DNA of 64,000 nucleotides from Quercus robur. Its lineage: Eukaryota; Streptophyta; Magnoliopsida; Fagales; Fagaceae. The notes beneath the pieces were generated by a model. That model worked only from the letters and a program-made list of their open reading frames with translations. It had not been told where the DNA came from and did no database searches. Position 1 is the stretch's first letter, and every line of letters begins with the position of its first letter. The stretch covers positions 9,295,282 to 9,359,281 of the forward strand of contig NC_065535.1 in assembly GCF_932294415.1 (NCBI RefSeq), written 5' to 3'. Shown here one piece after another: positions 32,281-52,626 of the stretch. The position numbers were made by a program, and so were the translations under genes.

Positions 32281-32614
32281 CTAACACAATTACTAAGGTT
32301 GGAGCTTTTGTGCTTAATTCATTAAGAAAAAAAATTAATTTGGTAATTATTTCATAATTTACATTCAAAATGAGAACTTGAGAGTACATTCATTTCATTT
32401 TCACTATCATTGTTTTGAATAGGACTGACTTAATACATTTTTCATATTTATATTGAATTGAGAAGTTGAGGATACATTTTTTACATTAGAAAGAAAATGA
32501 AATTGGAATACTTCATTTTCTCCTATGAAGCTTGGACACTGACATGACACGGCACGAGACACGGCAACAAGATAATTCTTGAAAAGTTAGGACACATAAT
32601 AACTATAGGGATAC
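32147..32614. other. AT-rich spacer between Helitron and LTR element
   Basis: Contains a T run of about 35 (32246-32280) and ACACGGCACGAGACACGGCA near 32549. The similar word content after the LTR element (38170-38230) suggests it was one spacer before the insertion. No gene seen. Confidence 0.45.
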
Positions 32615-33326
32615 TGTAAGGTCACGTTTTGCAACCCAAGCCCAAGATGTATGGGATCTTGGACCAGTGAGCCCGGTACAATAAATTTATAGAGAGTGGG
32701 ACGAAGAGTTAGGTTTTAGTGCATGGGCAACGGCTAACATGGCCTTTATCACGGTGAAGCCAGGATGAACAGGGTTTGTCATTGAGGTTTGGTCCTCGGC
32801 ATAACCCGAGGAGCTTTTTTTGGAGTCTCTTAAGTGATAGGGGTTCTAGCCCCCCTTTTTTGCTTCCCTTCACCCTCTTTTATAATAGTTTCCTTCCTCC
32901 TGAATTGGGTTCCTAGTGCTGATACTTGTCCCATCAGCCTTTCCCCCAAGTTGTTGGAAGTGGTTGTAAAGTGTAGGGAAGCATGGTTATGTCAGGTACA
33001 AAGCCTTGAATGCAATAATGGCAGCGGAGTGGTTGTAAAGGCAAAGAAGCATGGCTATGTCAGGTGCAAGGCACTGAATACAATAGTGACAGCTTTTCCT
33101 TTAGACATTTCTATTTTCCCTGTTGTCCTTTTTTGTTTTAGTACTTTTCCTGTTCCATGGAGTGACCCGGAGTGCCTCTCTCAGTGATAAGCCATTCCCT
33201 TTGTCCTCGGCCATATATGGCCGAGAAAGGCTTCTTCGCATGGCCAAGGAGGGGTTCTTCCTTGGACTGGGCCCTTGACCCAATGTAGATATTGACATGG
33301 GTTTCTCGGTCTTTTACTCCCCATCA
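32615..33326 (-). repeat. LTR (3' copy in element orientation)
   Basis: Pairs with 37282-37992; ends TG..CA on the minus strand. Carries CCTCGGC/CCGAGGA words and a TTTTATAATAG segment. Followed outward by the target duplication GATAC. Confidence 0.85.
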
Positions 33327-33599
33327 TAGCCCCTCGAGATTCTTCTTTTTTCCCCATGGGAGGAAAAGAGGATCTCGATGTGATGATTGCCCTTTCGCGC
33401 CCATTTCGAACTATTCCGGGTTATGAGACATCCTTTTAGTTTATCCAAGCCGCATTCCTACCATTTCGATACACGAGGCGCACTTTTATTAAGGTCTTTT
33501 TACGAGGTGACGCAAATCTAATGGCTAAAGACTGTTTGGAAATTGAGCAGGATTTATCTCGCTTGTAATTCTTTCTTGGATATCTGGACGAATTGATTG

Positions 33600-34239
33600 C
33601 CACCAGGTCTACCTCCTATATAAGACACATAAGGGGGGTCATTCTTCTTTATTCACAGATCCTTGAGTTTTGCGGGAGTTTTAGGCTCTTAACTCTTCAA
33701 ATGTTCCCAAGGGCCCCACCAAAGTAGTGATTGAGATTTAGGGAGTGAAATGATCAAGGATAAGGGTGAGGATGAAGGAATCAAGCCCTCTTCAGAAGCC
33801 GCGGACATCACCGAGATTCAGAATGACACAGTTAAGGCAAAGGAGGTAGAGGCCAAAGATATTTCTCCCCTTCGATTGGACAAGAAAGAAGTCTCTCTTC
33901 CTTCAGCCAAAATCCGAAGCAGGTGTAAGTTGCATCAGATTTTTGGTGCGGCAAAATTTGGATTTCACTCGGCGCCGTATGTCACACATGTGCGGATTTG
34001 GACTTCTCATCGCCGGTATCATCTATACTTGGTTGATTGCTGCTAGAGCAATACTTGCTCAATTGCTGCTAGAGCAAGTATGTGGATTTGACGTTTCTGC
34101 TTCTTCTTCTCTCCCATCGCCGATGCCATCCATACTTGCTCGATTGCTGCTAGAGCAAGATTGTGGATCTGGCGTCTCTGCTTCTTCTTCTCTCCCATCG
34201 ACGGTACCATCTATACTTGCTCGATTGCTGCCAGAATAA
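33600..34239 (+). other. Antisense segment with TATA-like box, short open frame and 84-bp repeats
   Basis: Inside the LTR element but on its opposite strand: CCTATATAAGACACA at 33612, then a 98-codon open frame at 33750-34046 (MIKDKGEDEGIKPSSEAAD...), acidic and Lys-rich at first. From about 34050 a unit of 84 bp with TTGCTGCTAGAGCAAG repeats about 2.5 times to 34239. No family recognised. It may be an antisense leader or chance. Confidence 0.4.
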
Positions 34240-34764
34240 GGTTGAGGATTTATCGCTCCCGTGGACTGCTTTTTATTGTTAGCTTTTGAAATAGGCTTGT
34301 CTAAGCCCTTTTATGTACAATGTACTTCTTCTTTATCTAATAAAAAGATGACTTTATTTTACTTTGCGAACCTTTCCTTTTCTGCACAATTGTTTTATGA
34401 ATGGGCGTATTGGTGCCTTTTCTTTCGAATAGCATTTAGGATTGATGCCGCTGATGGTAAAGAGTTGTCACCCCAAATTTGTCAAAACTGACGAGCACAC
34501 GACCGCTAACTTTAAATACGTTAACTATATAGGACTAACCAGGAAAGCAACCGCGTGCTCTACATTGCGAATAGTGCAACCGCCCAAGGACGTGCCATTT
34601 AAAGTAAACAGTCCAAGGGGATCATCGGGTACTAAGGTTCTTTTCAACGTTTACGATGATGTTTATAACTTTAACTTGCTTTAGGCATCTAGTCCGAGGA
34701 TCGAGGCCTGATTGAATTTAGCTTAAACGCTTAGAAAGTTGACGGTGCGTGTTAGTTTCCACAA

Positions 34765-36965
34765 AACAGGAGATCCGAGAACCATACAAGACCTTGATTC
34801 GTCTTTGAAGTGACTAGTTTTCCCATAAGTTTGAGTCCGAGGACCATGCAAGACCTTGGTTCTGTCTAGCACTTAGATTCTTCTTTGAAGTAACTAGTTC
34901 CTCATAGGTTTGAGTCCGAAGACCATGCAAGACATTGGTTCTTTCTAGCACTTAGATTCTTCTTTGAAGTAACTAGTTTCCCCATAGGTTTGAGTCCGAG
35001 GACCATGCAAGACCTTGGTTCTGTCTAGTACTTAAACTCTCCTTTGAAGTAACTAGTTTCCCCATAGGTTCGAGTCCAAGGACCATGCAAGACCTTGATT
35101 TTGTCTAGCACTTAGATTCTTCTTTGAAGTAACTAGTTTTCCCATAAGTTTAAGTCCGAAGATCATGCAAGACCTTGGTTCTGTCTAGGACTTGAGTTCG
35201 TCTTTGAAGTGACTAGTTTCTCCACAGGTTTGAGTCTGAGGACCATGCAAGACCTTGGTTCTGTCTAGCACTTAGATTCTTCTTTGAAGTAACTAGTTTC
35301 CCCATAGGTTTGAGTTCGAGAACCATGCAAGACCTTGGTTCTGTCTAGTACTTAGACTCTTCTTTGAAGTAACTAGTTTCCCCATAGGTTTGAGTCCGAG
35401 GACCATGCAAGACCTTGGTTCTGTCTAGTACTTAGACTCTTCTTTGAGGTAACTAGTTTCCCTATAGGTTTGAGTCCGAGGACTATGCAAGACCTTGGTT
35501 CTATCTAGGACTTGGGTTCGTCTTTGAAGTGACTAGTTTCCCCATAGGTTTGAGTTCGAGGACCATGCAAAACCTTGGTTCTGTCTAGCACTTAGATTCT
35601 TCTTTAAAGTAATTAGTTTCCCCATAGATTTGAGTCCGAAGATCATGCAAGACCTTGGTTCTGTCTAGCACTTAGATTCGTCTTTGAAGTAACTAGTTTC
35701 CCCATAGGTTTGAGTTCAAGGACCATACAAGACCTTGATTCTGTCTAGCACTTAAATTCTTCTTTGAAGTAACTAGTTTCTCCATAGGTTTGAGTCCGAG
35801 GACCATGCAAGACCTTGGTTCTGTCTAGGACTTGGATTCGTCTTTGAAGTGACTTGTTTCCCCATAGGTTTGAGTCTGAGGACCATGCAAGACCTTGGTT
35901 TTGTCTAGCACTTAGATTCTTCTTTGAAGTAACTAGTTTCCCCATAAGTTTGAGTCTGAGGACCATGCAAGACCTTAGTTCTATCTAGGACTTGGGTTCG
36001 TCTTTGAAGTGACTAGTTTCCCCATAGGTTTGAGTCCGAGGACCATGCAAGACCTTGGTTCTATCTAGCACTTATATTCTTCTTTGAGGTAACTAGTTTC
36101 TCCATAGGTTTAAGTCCGAGGACCATGCAAGACCTTAGTTTTGTCTAGCACTTAGATTCATCTTTGAAGTGACTAGTTTCCCCATAGGTTTGAGTCCGAG
36201 GACCATGCAAGATCTTGGTTCTGTCTAGGACTTAGATTCTTCTTTAAAGTAACTAGTTTCCCCATAGGTTTGAGTCCGTGGACCATGCAAGACATTGGTT
36301 CTGTCTAGGACTTGGATTCGTCTTTGAAGTGACTAGTTTCCCCATAGGTTTAAGTCCAAGGACCATGCAAGACCTTGATTCTGTCTAGTACTTAGATTCT
36401 TCTTTGAAGTAACTAGTTTCCCCATAGGTTTGAGTCCGAGAACCATGCAAGACCTTGGTTCTATCTAGTACTTAGACTCTTCTTTGAAGTAACTAGTTTC
36501 CCCACAGGATTGAGTCTAAGGACCATGCAAGATGTTGGTTCTGTCTAAGACTTGGGTTCGTCTTTGAAGTGACTAGTTTCCCCATAGGTTTGAGTCCGAG
36601 AACCATACAAGACCTTGATTCTGTCTAGCACTTAGATTCTTCTTTGAAGTAACTAGTTTTCCCATAGGTTTGAGTCCGAGGACCATGCAAGACATTAATT
36701 CTGTTTAGCACTTAGACTCTTCTTTGAAGTAACTAATTTGCCCATAGATTTGAGTCCGAGGACCATGTAAGACCTTAGTTCTTTCTAGTACTTAGATTCT
36801 TCTTTGAAGTAACTAGTTTCCCCATAGGTTTGAGTCCGAGAACCATGCAAGACCTTAGTTCTATTTAGTACTTAGACTCTTCTTTGAAGTAACTAGTTTC
36901 CCCATAAATTTGAGTCTGAGGACCATACAAGACCTTGATTCTGTCTAGCACTTAGATTCTTCTTG
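34765..36965 (-). repeat. 80-bp tandem array, about 27 units
   Basis: The word GACCATGCAAGACCTTGG recurs every 80 bp (for example 34841, 34921, 35001, 35081). Units come in two flavours, TCGTCTTTGAAGTGACT and TTCTTCTTTGAAGTAACT; the first recurs at 34801, 35201, 35521, 35841, 36001, 36161, 36321 and 36561, that is at multiples of 80, showing higher-order structure. In element orientation the array starts about 300 bp after the primer-binding-site-like leader. Confidence 0.95.
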
Positions 36966-37281
36966 AGCCGGGCTACTAGACCCGCGAGAACTAGCCCCTT
37001 GACGTATGTACGAAGCATATACTTGACGTCAGAAGCCCTTAGAGCTGCGCCTCATTTAGCAACCCTCTCCGCGTAATCAGTACCTTGAAGAGTAGCTTTG
37101 AGCAAAGGCTGAGTTATGACAATAACTGTGTATTCTTGGAAATGATAGGGAAGCTTCCATGTAGCATGCACCACCGTCAAAATGGTCCTTTCGAGGGACT
37201 TTTGTTGATAGGAGTTTGATCCCACCATGATTAACCGTTGCATTCACTAACGCACAAGCCCTTCCCACAAACGGCGCCAAT

Positions 37282-37992
37282 TGTAGGGTCACGTTTTGTA
37301 GCCCAAGTCCAAGATGTTTGGGATCTTGGACCAGTGAGCCCGATACAATAAATTTGTAGAGAGTGAGACGAAGAGCTAGGTTTTAGTGCATGGGCAACGG
37401 CTAACATGGCCTTTATCACAGTGAAGCCAAGATGAATTGGGTTTGTCATTGAGGGTTGGTCCTCGGCACGGGCCGAGGAGCTTTTTTTGGAGTCTCTTGA
37501 GTGATAGGGGTTCTAGCCCCCCTTTTCTGCTTCCCTTCACCCTCTTTTATAGTAGTTTCTTTTCTCCTGAATTGGGTTCCTAGTGCTGATACTCATCCCA
37601 TCAGTCTTTCTCCCAAGTTGTTGGGAGTGGTTGTAAAGTGTAGAGAAGCATGGCTATGTCAGGTATAAAGCCCTGAATGCAATAATGGTAGCGGAGTGGC
37701 TGTAAAGGCAGAGAAGCATAACTATGTCAGGTGCAAGGCACTGAATGCAATAGTGACAGCTTTTCCCTTAGACATTTCTATTTTCCCCGTTGTCCTTTTT
37801 TGTTTTAGTACTTTTCCTGTTCCATGGAATGACCCGGAGTGCCTCTCTCAGTGATAAGTCGTTCCCTTTGTCCTCGACCATATATGGCCGAAGAGGGGTT
37901 CTTCCCATGGCCGAGGAGGGGTTCTTCCTTGGACTGGGCCCTTGGCCCAATGTAGATATTGACATGGGCTTCTCGGTCTTTTACTCCCCACA
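37282..37992 (-). repeat. LTR (5' copy in element orientation)
   Basis: Pairs with 32615-33326. On the minus strand it starts TGTGGGGAGTAAAAG at 37992 and ends CCCTACA at 37282, directly followed by the ATTGGCGCCG leader. Confidence 0.85.
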
Positions 37993-37997
37993 GATAC

Positions 37998-39707
37998 CAT
38001 AGTTAATTAATTAATTAAAATCATATATATAAATAAATATATATATTTATAGGCTATTTTATGTTCATTTATAGGTTTTCAACATAAATAACAACTAACA
38101 AAATCTTAAAAAAAACATATCTAAAATGAAAGGAATTATTTTCCAATAGATTTTTTTTTTCTCCCAACATAATGTGGACACGCATGTAGAAGTGTCCCTG
38201 GCGCAAACATGCCAAGAGATTTGAAGTATCCATGTTTCTTAGATTTTCTCTATCATTGTTTTTGAAATTTCTTTGGTACCATATTTTAATGTTATATGAA
38301 TTTGAGGGCTAAATTATGTGCCTTGATGCTGTATCATGTAGTGATTTTTTTTATTCTTTTTACCAGCCAGAGACATTTGTGAAAGTTCGCCCACGTTGTG
38401 AAGCTCCTCGACGTGACATGGTGTACCCTATTAACTACACTCATGTAGATATGTGCGGATATCTTGTCTACGGGGAAATCCCATAGCTATTTTGACAGGG
38501 AATCCATGGAGTATGATGTTGTTATTGTTCATTTTAATTAGAAATGACAACACACATTCTCTTTAATTCAGCAGGGAATCCATGGAATGTTCTATGTGGC
38601 TGGAAGCTAACATCCGCCTTCAGACTTAAAAGTATGCTACTTCCAATTTTGACTGACTTGTATACAATTTACATTTATGTATATTTCTATATGTATTGAT
38701 GTATTCAAATACATATGTACACAAAAATCACAATAGAATTAACATGAGTACATGACTGAGGTGGTGGCAGAAGCTTAATGTTGATGGCAGCAAAAACCTA
38801 GTCATGGTCAGAATAACTAACCTTGTAGGTGGCCGCCCCTGCTCCCATTCCAATCTTATGTTACTCAAAATTACACAGGGAAAATGCTCTGTCTGACTCC
38901 ACCAATTTCAGTAATTCCAATATCACCTTAAATTTCTACCAGTTGTATGTTATACTTCTAATCAAAGTGATCAAATTAATTTATTAAAAAATATTCCTTT
39001 TTTATATTCCACATTAATATTGATCATGAATCTTTGAAGCCCAAGTGATCAAGTTGAAGGGATATTAAATCCTTACCCTGAAACATTTTATCTTGAGTAC
39101 AAAGGTCACAATCACATGAATGCTATTATGTCCATTTCCATTGATGCTACAAGAGAGTGGATTGCATTAAGCCTAGATGCTACTCTTATATTTTTATTGC
39201 ATTTTCATTCAGGATACTAGACAAGAGCATGATTGGATATGGGTATCTAGTAGGTTGAAATTGGATATCGGGGAAGTAGTTCAATGTGTAGCATAGAAGC
39301 TTCTGCATGAACTTCCAATCTTAGCTGTCTCTGTGTAAGGCTGATTACATAACTCTGTTGTTCCTCTTCTGGCTTTAAAAAATAAAAGAAAAAAAAAATG
39401 AAGATGAAAATTGCTTTGCCTGTCAGTTTAAATCAACTAGTTAGTAGGGGACAAGATGTATTTATTTTGAACACTGGTTTGGAGATGAAAAGAAAAAGAT
39501 AAAAGGACTTTATCCCTGTTGAGACTTGAGACACTTATAGCACCAGATGATTAACTTTAGTATGATATATCTATTATTTTCAATATCCTATATTAAATGA
39601 TTTTTTTCCCTGAACTTTACACAATATATTTCATGTGCTTAGGCAACAAGATGTCTGTTTCAAGCTGGCTTCAAATGAGGTGTATCAACATATTCTGATG
39701 AATTTAA
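37998..39707. other. Intergenic, with one unrecognised exon-like segment
   Basis: Mostly AT-rich. At 38366-38488 a 40-codon stretch after a CAG acceptor reads PETFVKVRPRCEAPRRDMV, YPINYTHVDMCGYLVYGEIP and a stop, rather protein-like, but I do not recognise it. GGGAATCCATGGA occurs twice nearby (38501 and 38574). Nothing else stands out. Confidence 0.4.
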
Positions 39708-40157
39708 CTACACAACATCGGAACTTACTCTAGCTTCAAATGGTGCACGGCAAATAGGACAAGTGGGTCTTCTCACCAACCAAAGATCGATACACTGGGC
39801 ATGATACACATGGTTGCAAGCAGGAAAGATCCTACAACTTTCCCCTATCAGAAAACCATCTAAGCAAACAGCGCAAGTCGACGTTTCACCTTCATCATAG
39901 TCAAAGTGAAAACAAGGGAGTTTTCCTAACTCCTGGTTGGAAAGACCTGAAGAATTGCCTGCTGTGCCAGAGGGTATGCCATTGATACCTTCTGCTTGAC
40001 CAATGAAATCGACGACTAGGTAGCAGATCACAACATATGTAAAAATAATGGCAGTAATGCCCATAAGAGGAAAAGGAGGGGGAGGGGGAGCAGTAACAGG
40101 AAAATGAGGAAAAGGATGGTCAGGAGAGACCATGGTGTGTGGAGATCCTTTTGACAT
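39708..40157 (-). CDS. RING-H2 finger protein, ATL-like (probable E3 ubiquitin ligase)
   Basis: A 149-aa intronless protein. A Pro-rich start (FPVTAPPPPPFPL) leads to one membrane segment at about residues 32-53 (MGITAIIFTYVVICYLVVDF), then a Gly/Ser linker, a GLSNQELGKLPCF segment like the GLD motif of ATL proteins, and a RING-H2 domain at about 94-136. Zinc ligands are CAVC, then CNH, H, C (ACNHVYHAQC) and CPIC, with the conserved DLWL Trp and the PxC spacing of the ATL group. The family are membrane-anchored E3 ligases that recruit E2 enzymes, often in defence or stress responses. Shorter than many ATLs but complete. Start chosen at the only upstream Met, and no break is seen. Confidence 0.88.
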   Translation of the reverse strand: MSKGSPHTMVSPDHPFPHFPVTAPPPPPFPLMGITAIIFTYVVICYLVVDFIGQAEGINGIPSGTAGNSSGLSNQELGKLPCFHFDYDEGETSTCAVCLDGFLIGESCRIFPACNHVYHAQCIDLWLVRRPTCPICRAPFEARVSSDVV

Positions 40158-41476
40158 AGAGGCAGCCTCAAGTCACCAGCCTATTTCTCTAGGTGCCATT
40201 ACATGAATTCATGAATATATCCTATTTAACATAAAAAGCTTAGCTACCCCCCAATTATAGAGGTTTAAGAGCAAATTAGGAAGATATATGTTTAGGATTT
40301 TTTATTTGGCTTTTTTGGTAAGCTAGATTATGGTTGCTCACATGGACCATTTTTTTGGCTGCCTAATGAATGGTATAATATCATGTGCTACATGATTAGC
40401 AGTTCAACATTAAGTCCGGAAGTAGGTGTTTTACAATGCAAACAAAGCCCCTTGTATAAGAACAATATAATTTAGTTTCTTTGGCCTAAAAATAATCGAT
40501 TGTGCTAGATCATTACTTGGCCAAAAATCCAGACCCTAATTTGACTTATTTAAACGAAACCCTCGTTGTACTTAAAAATCACATGGATTTTCCTTGCAAG
40601 TTAGAAAACCATGCACCTTTATTTTTTTGGTTGACCTATGGATCCACCAAAAGGGGAAAACTGAAAAGACAGTTTAACACATCCTCCTCTAAACTAGCAG
40701 GGTGCCAATTCCAGCTTGTCAATACATATCTGCCGAAGCTTTGTCATGACACCAGTTCCATTCAGAAACCTAGTCAAGCATGAGCATGCCAAACTTGAGT
40801 TGGGTCTAGAAAATGTCAGGTTCTACGATCAGTTTCTACCCATGGTTGTTAACCTTTTATGTCACCTGCACTGACCTGAACCTAGATGGATTACAAACAT
40901 GACTTCCAATCCACAAATAAATGACACTGATGTGCAGCGAAGAAAAGGCAAGTTGCCCACAACAGACCAAATCAGACCAATCTATGCGAATTAATTATAT
41001 CACAACCAGTCTCCACGATCAGCCAATTCAATGAAGGCATTAGTTCAAGCAAATTATTAAGTTATATGATAAATGGGATTCGCAAAATAGTTATATAATA
41101 TCTTAGTTCTTTTAGCTTCCTGTTTTATCGATAAAATTTACAAATATATTCATCACACAACTCAGCTCCCAGAATCTTGAAATCTGAACATGTGGTTTAT
41201 ATAAGCCCGTAGTCACATCTTAATAACTAAAAGTCGAAACTATCCATTTATTGCCCTCTTATTGAAGAAACCAAACCAAGCAGTTTTCATTGCACTTAGA
41301 TGTCAAAAAGGTGCAAAACATAAGCAAAATCGCATGAATAAGTACTGATTATTAGCTTGATATCATGAGCTCATCTGACTTGAAGTTGAGAAAAAGTAAA
41401 AAGATGTATACAACAGCTGATACATAAGGTTGACATCACTCTCCTGACTTGGAAGCCCAAAAGTTTGCAAACACAA
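40158..41476. other. Intergenic between RING-H2 and PGI genes
   Basis: Contains the upstream region of the minus-strand RING-H2 gene and the 3' UTR side of PGI. No exon or RNA gene recognised. Confidence 0.45.
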
Positions 41477-49835
<8,359 letters not shown>

Positions 49836-50240
49836 TTGAAATTGTTATGTCAGAGTACTACTACACAAGCAAATCCTGTTCCAAAATAGTAGAAAATTAT
49901 GTTTAGAAGGATTAACAGAATCTACGGTATAAACTTTCGCAAAAGGAAATTTAATTTATTAATAAAAAGCATTGCAGATAAAAGCGATGAGAAATTCAAA
50001 TTAGAAGGATCGGAAAGGGAAAGTGATTACCGATTTTGATGGTGGCAAAGGAAATAAAAATCCAAAAAAAAGCAATAAGAAGAAGAAGAAAAAGGAGGAA
50101 TTGAAATAGGGAAGTGAGAGAGCGCACTGGTGAGAGTGATACCTGAGGGAGAGAAGCTATGAAAGCGACAGAGAGAGAGAGAGAGAGATTGTGTGTTTGA
50201 TTTTATAGGGTGGGGAGTTGATGGTGAGAGAATAATAAAG
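49836..50240 (-). promoter_or_regulatory. PGI 5' leader and promoter region
   Basis: The first ATG is preceded on the minus strand by a probable 5'-UTR intron: acceptor GGAACAG|GATTTGC near 49876 and a donor CCTCAG|GTATCA near 50143. A (GA/CT)n run at 50166-50187 lies in the upstream leader. The TSS is not identifiable by eye. Confidence 0.45.
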
Positions 50241-50456
50241 TCTGAGGATTAGAACTTAGAAGATCGTGATTCATGAAAGACTTGTGCAGTACTCTAGTAA
50301 AATGACTAATAAATGGAGTTGGCGCGCGTGTGGAAGTTGTGGAACCGTGAATGAAAGAGACCAAACAAACGAAGTTTCCACGTGTGGGCGTGGCGTGATT
50401 CGTGAAGGAGGGGGTATATGTCTTTATGTGATGCGGATTCCAAATTTTGCCTCTTT

Positions 50457-50568
50457 AAAACGTCATCGTTTCGAGAAGCACGCATCAAAATTAAAAAGTT
50501 CGTTTCGTGCATCTCAATAAACGTCATCGTTTCGAGAAGAACCATTAAAACGTCATCGTTTCGAGTGG
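50457..50568. promoter_or_regulatory. Three direct copies of AAACGTCATCGTTTCGAG
   Basis: The word occurs at about 50459, 50520 and 50550, between PGI and the tRNA gene. Each copy is partly palindromic (AAACG..CGTTT) and contains ACGTCA, the core bound by plant bZIP/TGA factors. Role is inferred only; it could also be the relic of a small repeat. Confidence 0.5.
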
Positions 50569-50590
50569 TGTCCGTAAAAATAAAAAATTT

Positions 50591-50661
50591 TCCGTTGCCG
50601 GGAATCGAACCCGGGTCTCCTGGGTGAAAGCCAGATATCCTAACCGCTGGACGACAACGGA
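50591..50661 (-). tRNA. trnE-UUC: tRNA-Glu (anticodon UUC)
   Basis: The minus strand runs from TCCGTTG to CAACGGA, pairing as the acceptor stem. The D region is GTCCAGCGGTTAGGAT, the anticodon stem TCTGG/CCAGG with loop CTTTCAC (anticodon TTC), and the T-arm CCGGGTTCGATTCCCGG holding box B. A T6 run follows at the 3' side (TTTTTTATTTTT), a pol III terminator, and CAACAA plus an AT-rich TATTATAAA lie upstream, as is common for plant tRNA genes. No intron. Nuclear rather than organellar, judging by the context and terminator. Confidence 0.95.
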
Positions 50662-50963
50662 TTTGTTGTTCGTTATCCACAGAATTTATAATATGATACC
50701 TTTTAGTTTCAGACTAAAAGAATAGAAAATTAAAAATTTCGGATGCACCTGAAGGCCAGGCCTTTCTAGTTTCTATTGTCGCCAAAGTAGGGATCAAAGC
50801 TCTAGTACATATAATAAAATCATCCTGAGAGCATTCATAGGGGTTCCTAACAGATTATCTAATAATCATTTTATCAATAACTAGTCACTAACCAATAAAA
50901 TGCACGGAAAATCTATTGATTATGAAGAAAAATCCAATAATGAATGAAGAATTTAAGCTATTA

Positions 50964-51001
<38 letters not shown>

Positions 51002-52069
51002 AACAACAACAACAACAACAATGAATGAAAAGTTTAAGCTATCACCTATGCAATTTTTTTTATGCATTTCAGTTAAACTTTAGACAATAATAATATGGTT
51101 GTTACTTCTACTATTTTTAGGCTGAAATAAGTTTTTTTTTTCTTGAATTGAAATAAAGTTATTTGTTTACCTTTTTTTTTTATGTCGGAATTTATTTATT
51201 GTTATTGTTAAGCTAAAATATTTAAAAATGATTATCTGATTATTTATTTAAAAGAAATATTTTTATAAAATGATGTAATGGCAGTTTTGTGAATAAAAAG
51301 GCATGTGATGGCATTGTAAAGGAAGCACCTTCCTATAAACTTCCTTTCTACCCCTCCCAAGTGTCATAAATGTCATCACATTTTTTTTAAACTCTTTTTA
51401 TTCCTCTTCTTAGACTACATAAGCATCTGCAAATCTATAACACTCCTCCTTTGTCTCATCTTCTTCGCTCAACTTTTTTTTTTTTTAAATCGGTTTTCTT
51501 TTCTAACGTCCACACCATCAAATCCAAAAGAAGCTGCTCAGTGAAAACACATTCTTCATTTAGCTCAAAAATTCATATTCAGTTTGGAATGACGAAATTT
51601 CAGCCGGAACCAATGGAGTTAATACTGTACCGGAGACCATTTCGATTTAACCATGAAAACAATATATTTCGGTATCAGTTAATACCGGTGTACCGTTTCG
51701 ATATTACCATTAATAATAATAATAATAATAATTTTTATTAACATTTAAAACAAATAAATTTAATAGTCTTTAAATAATTATTGGGTCAATCTGTACAATT
51801 ATGTTGCAGTATTGGTCAATACCATAAACATCTTCATTAACTCAATCCCAATCCCTTTTTATTATAAAAAAAAAAAAACTAAAAGCCCAATCCCTTTGTG
51901 TTCAAAAAATAAAAGCCCAATCCTTTTTTCCAATTCATTGTTTTCTATTTTATTTTTCCTCCACCATCTTGTCTAGTAAACTTTATATTTTTGTTTATTT
52001 ACTTACTTTTTATAACTATTTCATGTCTCTTTAATTTCCATCCACACATTTTCAAATTGAATCTTATCT
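50662..52069. other. Intergenic with homopolymer and microsatellite runs
   Basis: Holds an A run of about 32 followed by (CAA)n at 50968-51020, an (AAT)n run near 51713-51733 and a CGGTAT/ACCGGT-rich stretch at 51605-51700 that resembles 53270-53480. No gene supported. Confidence 0.5.
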
Positions 52070-52568
52070 TAGGATCCATTTGGTTGGAGGAGTGGAAAAG
52101 TGAAAGGATGAAAAATTATGGGAGGATGGAAAAGTGGGAGGATAGAAAATATTTGGTTTTCCCTCTTATGTGTTTGGTTGGAGGGGTGGAAACGTGGGAG
52201 GGTGAAAAACTCTTTTGTTTGGTTGGAGAGAAAAAGAGAAGGATGAAAAATGTAATTTATATAAATTGACTATTATACCCTTGTTACATAATATATAAGA
52301 AATAGATTTATTTGTACTCATTAAATAATATAAAATTTACCACATCATACAAATAAATTTATATTATTATAATGTAAAAATTACAATAATGTACATATAA
52401 ATTTAATTGGGCAAAAGATTTTGTAACCAGCAAAAACGTGGTCAGCAAATAATAGAATCAAATGTTCAAAGGACTTCCACTTGTTCAAACGTGGTTAGCA
52501 AACTTTTGTGGGCAACAGTTTCTACACCTGGGCAAATAATCAAATGTTGTTGTGCTGATTAAACAAGA

Positions 52569-52626
<58 letters not shown>

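Larger units (their letters stand above)
32615..37992 (-). mobile_element. Non-autonomous LTR retroelement with matching ends
   Basis: Two direct LTRs of about 711 bp (32615-33326 and 37282-37992) enclose about 4 kb, and a perfect 5-bp duplication GATAC flanks the whole (32610-32614 and 37993-37997). Orientation is minus: next to the right-hand LTR, the minus strand reads ATTGGCGCCGTTTGTGGGAA, a primer-binding-site-like leader, and a purine-rich GAGGGGC lies by the other LTR. No gag, protease, integrase or reverse transcriptase was recognised, so it depends on other elements. The two LTRs differ at roughly one base in ten to fifteen by eye in the part I compared, so it is an old, dead insertion. 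The interior is dominated by an 80-bp tandem array. Confidence 0.85.

Noticed and set aside
34765-36965. CRISPR-like regular repeats
   Set aside because: The period covers repeat with no unique spacers, and it lies inside a plant LTR element.
50266-50680. Open frames of 84 and 124 codons over the tRNA gene
   Set aside because: They overlap tRNA-Glu and the repeated ACGTCATCGTTT words and have no protein-like character.
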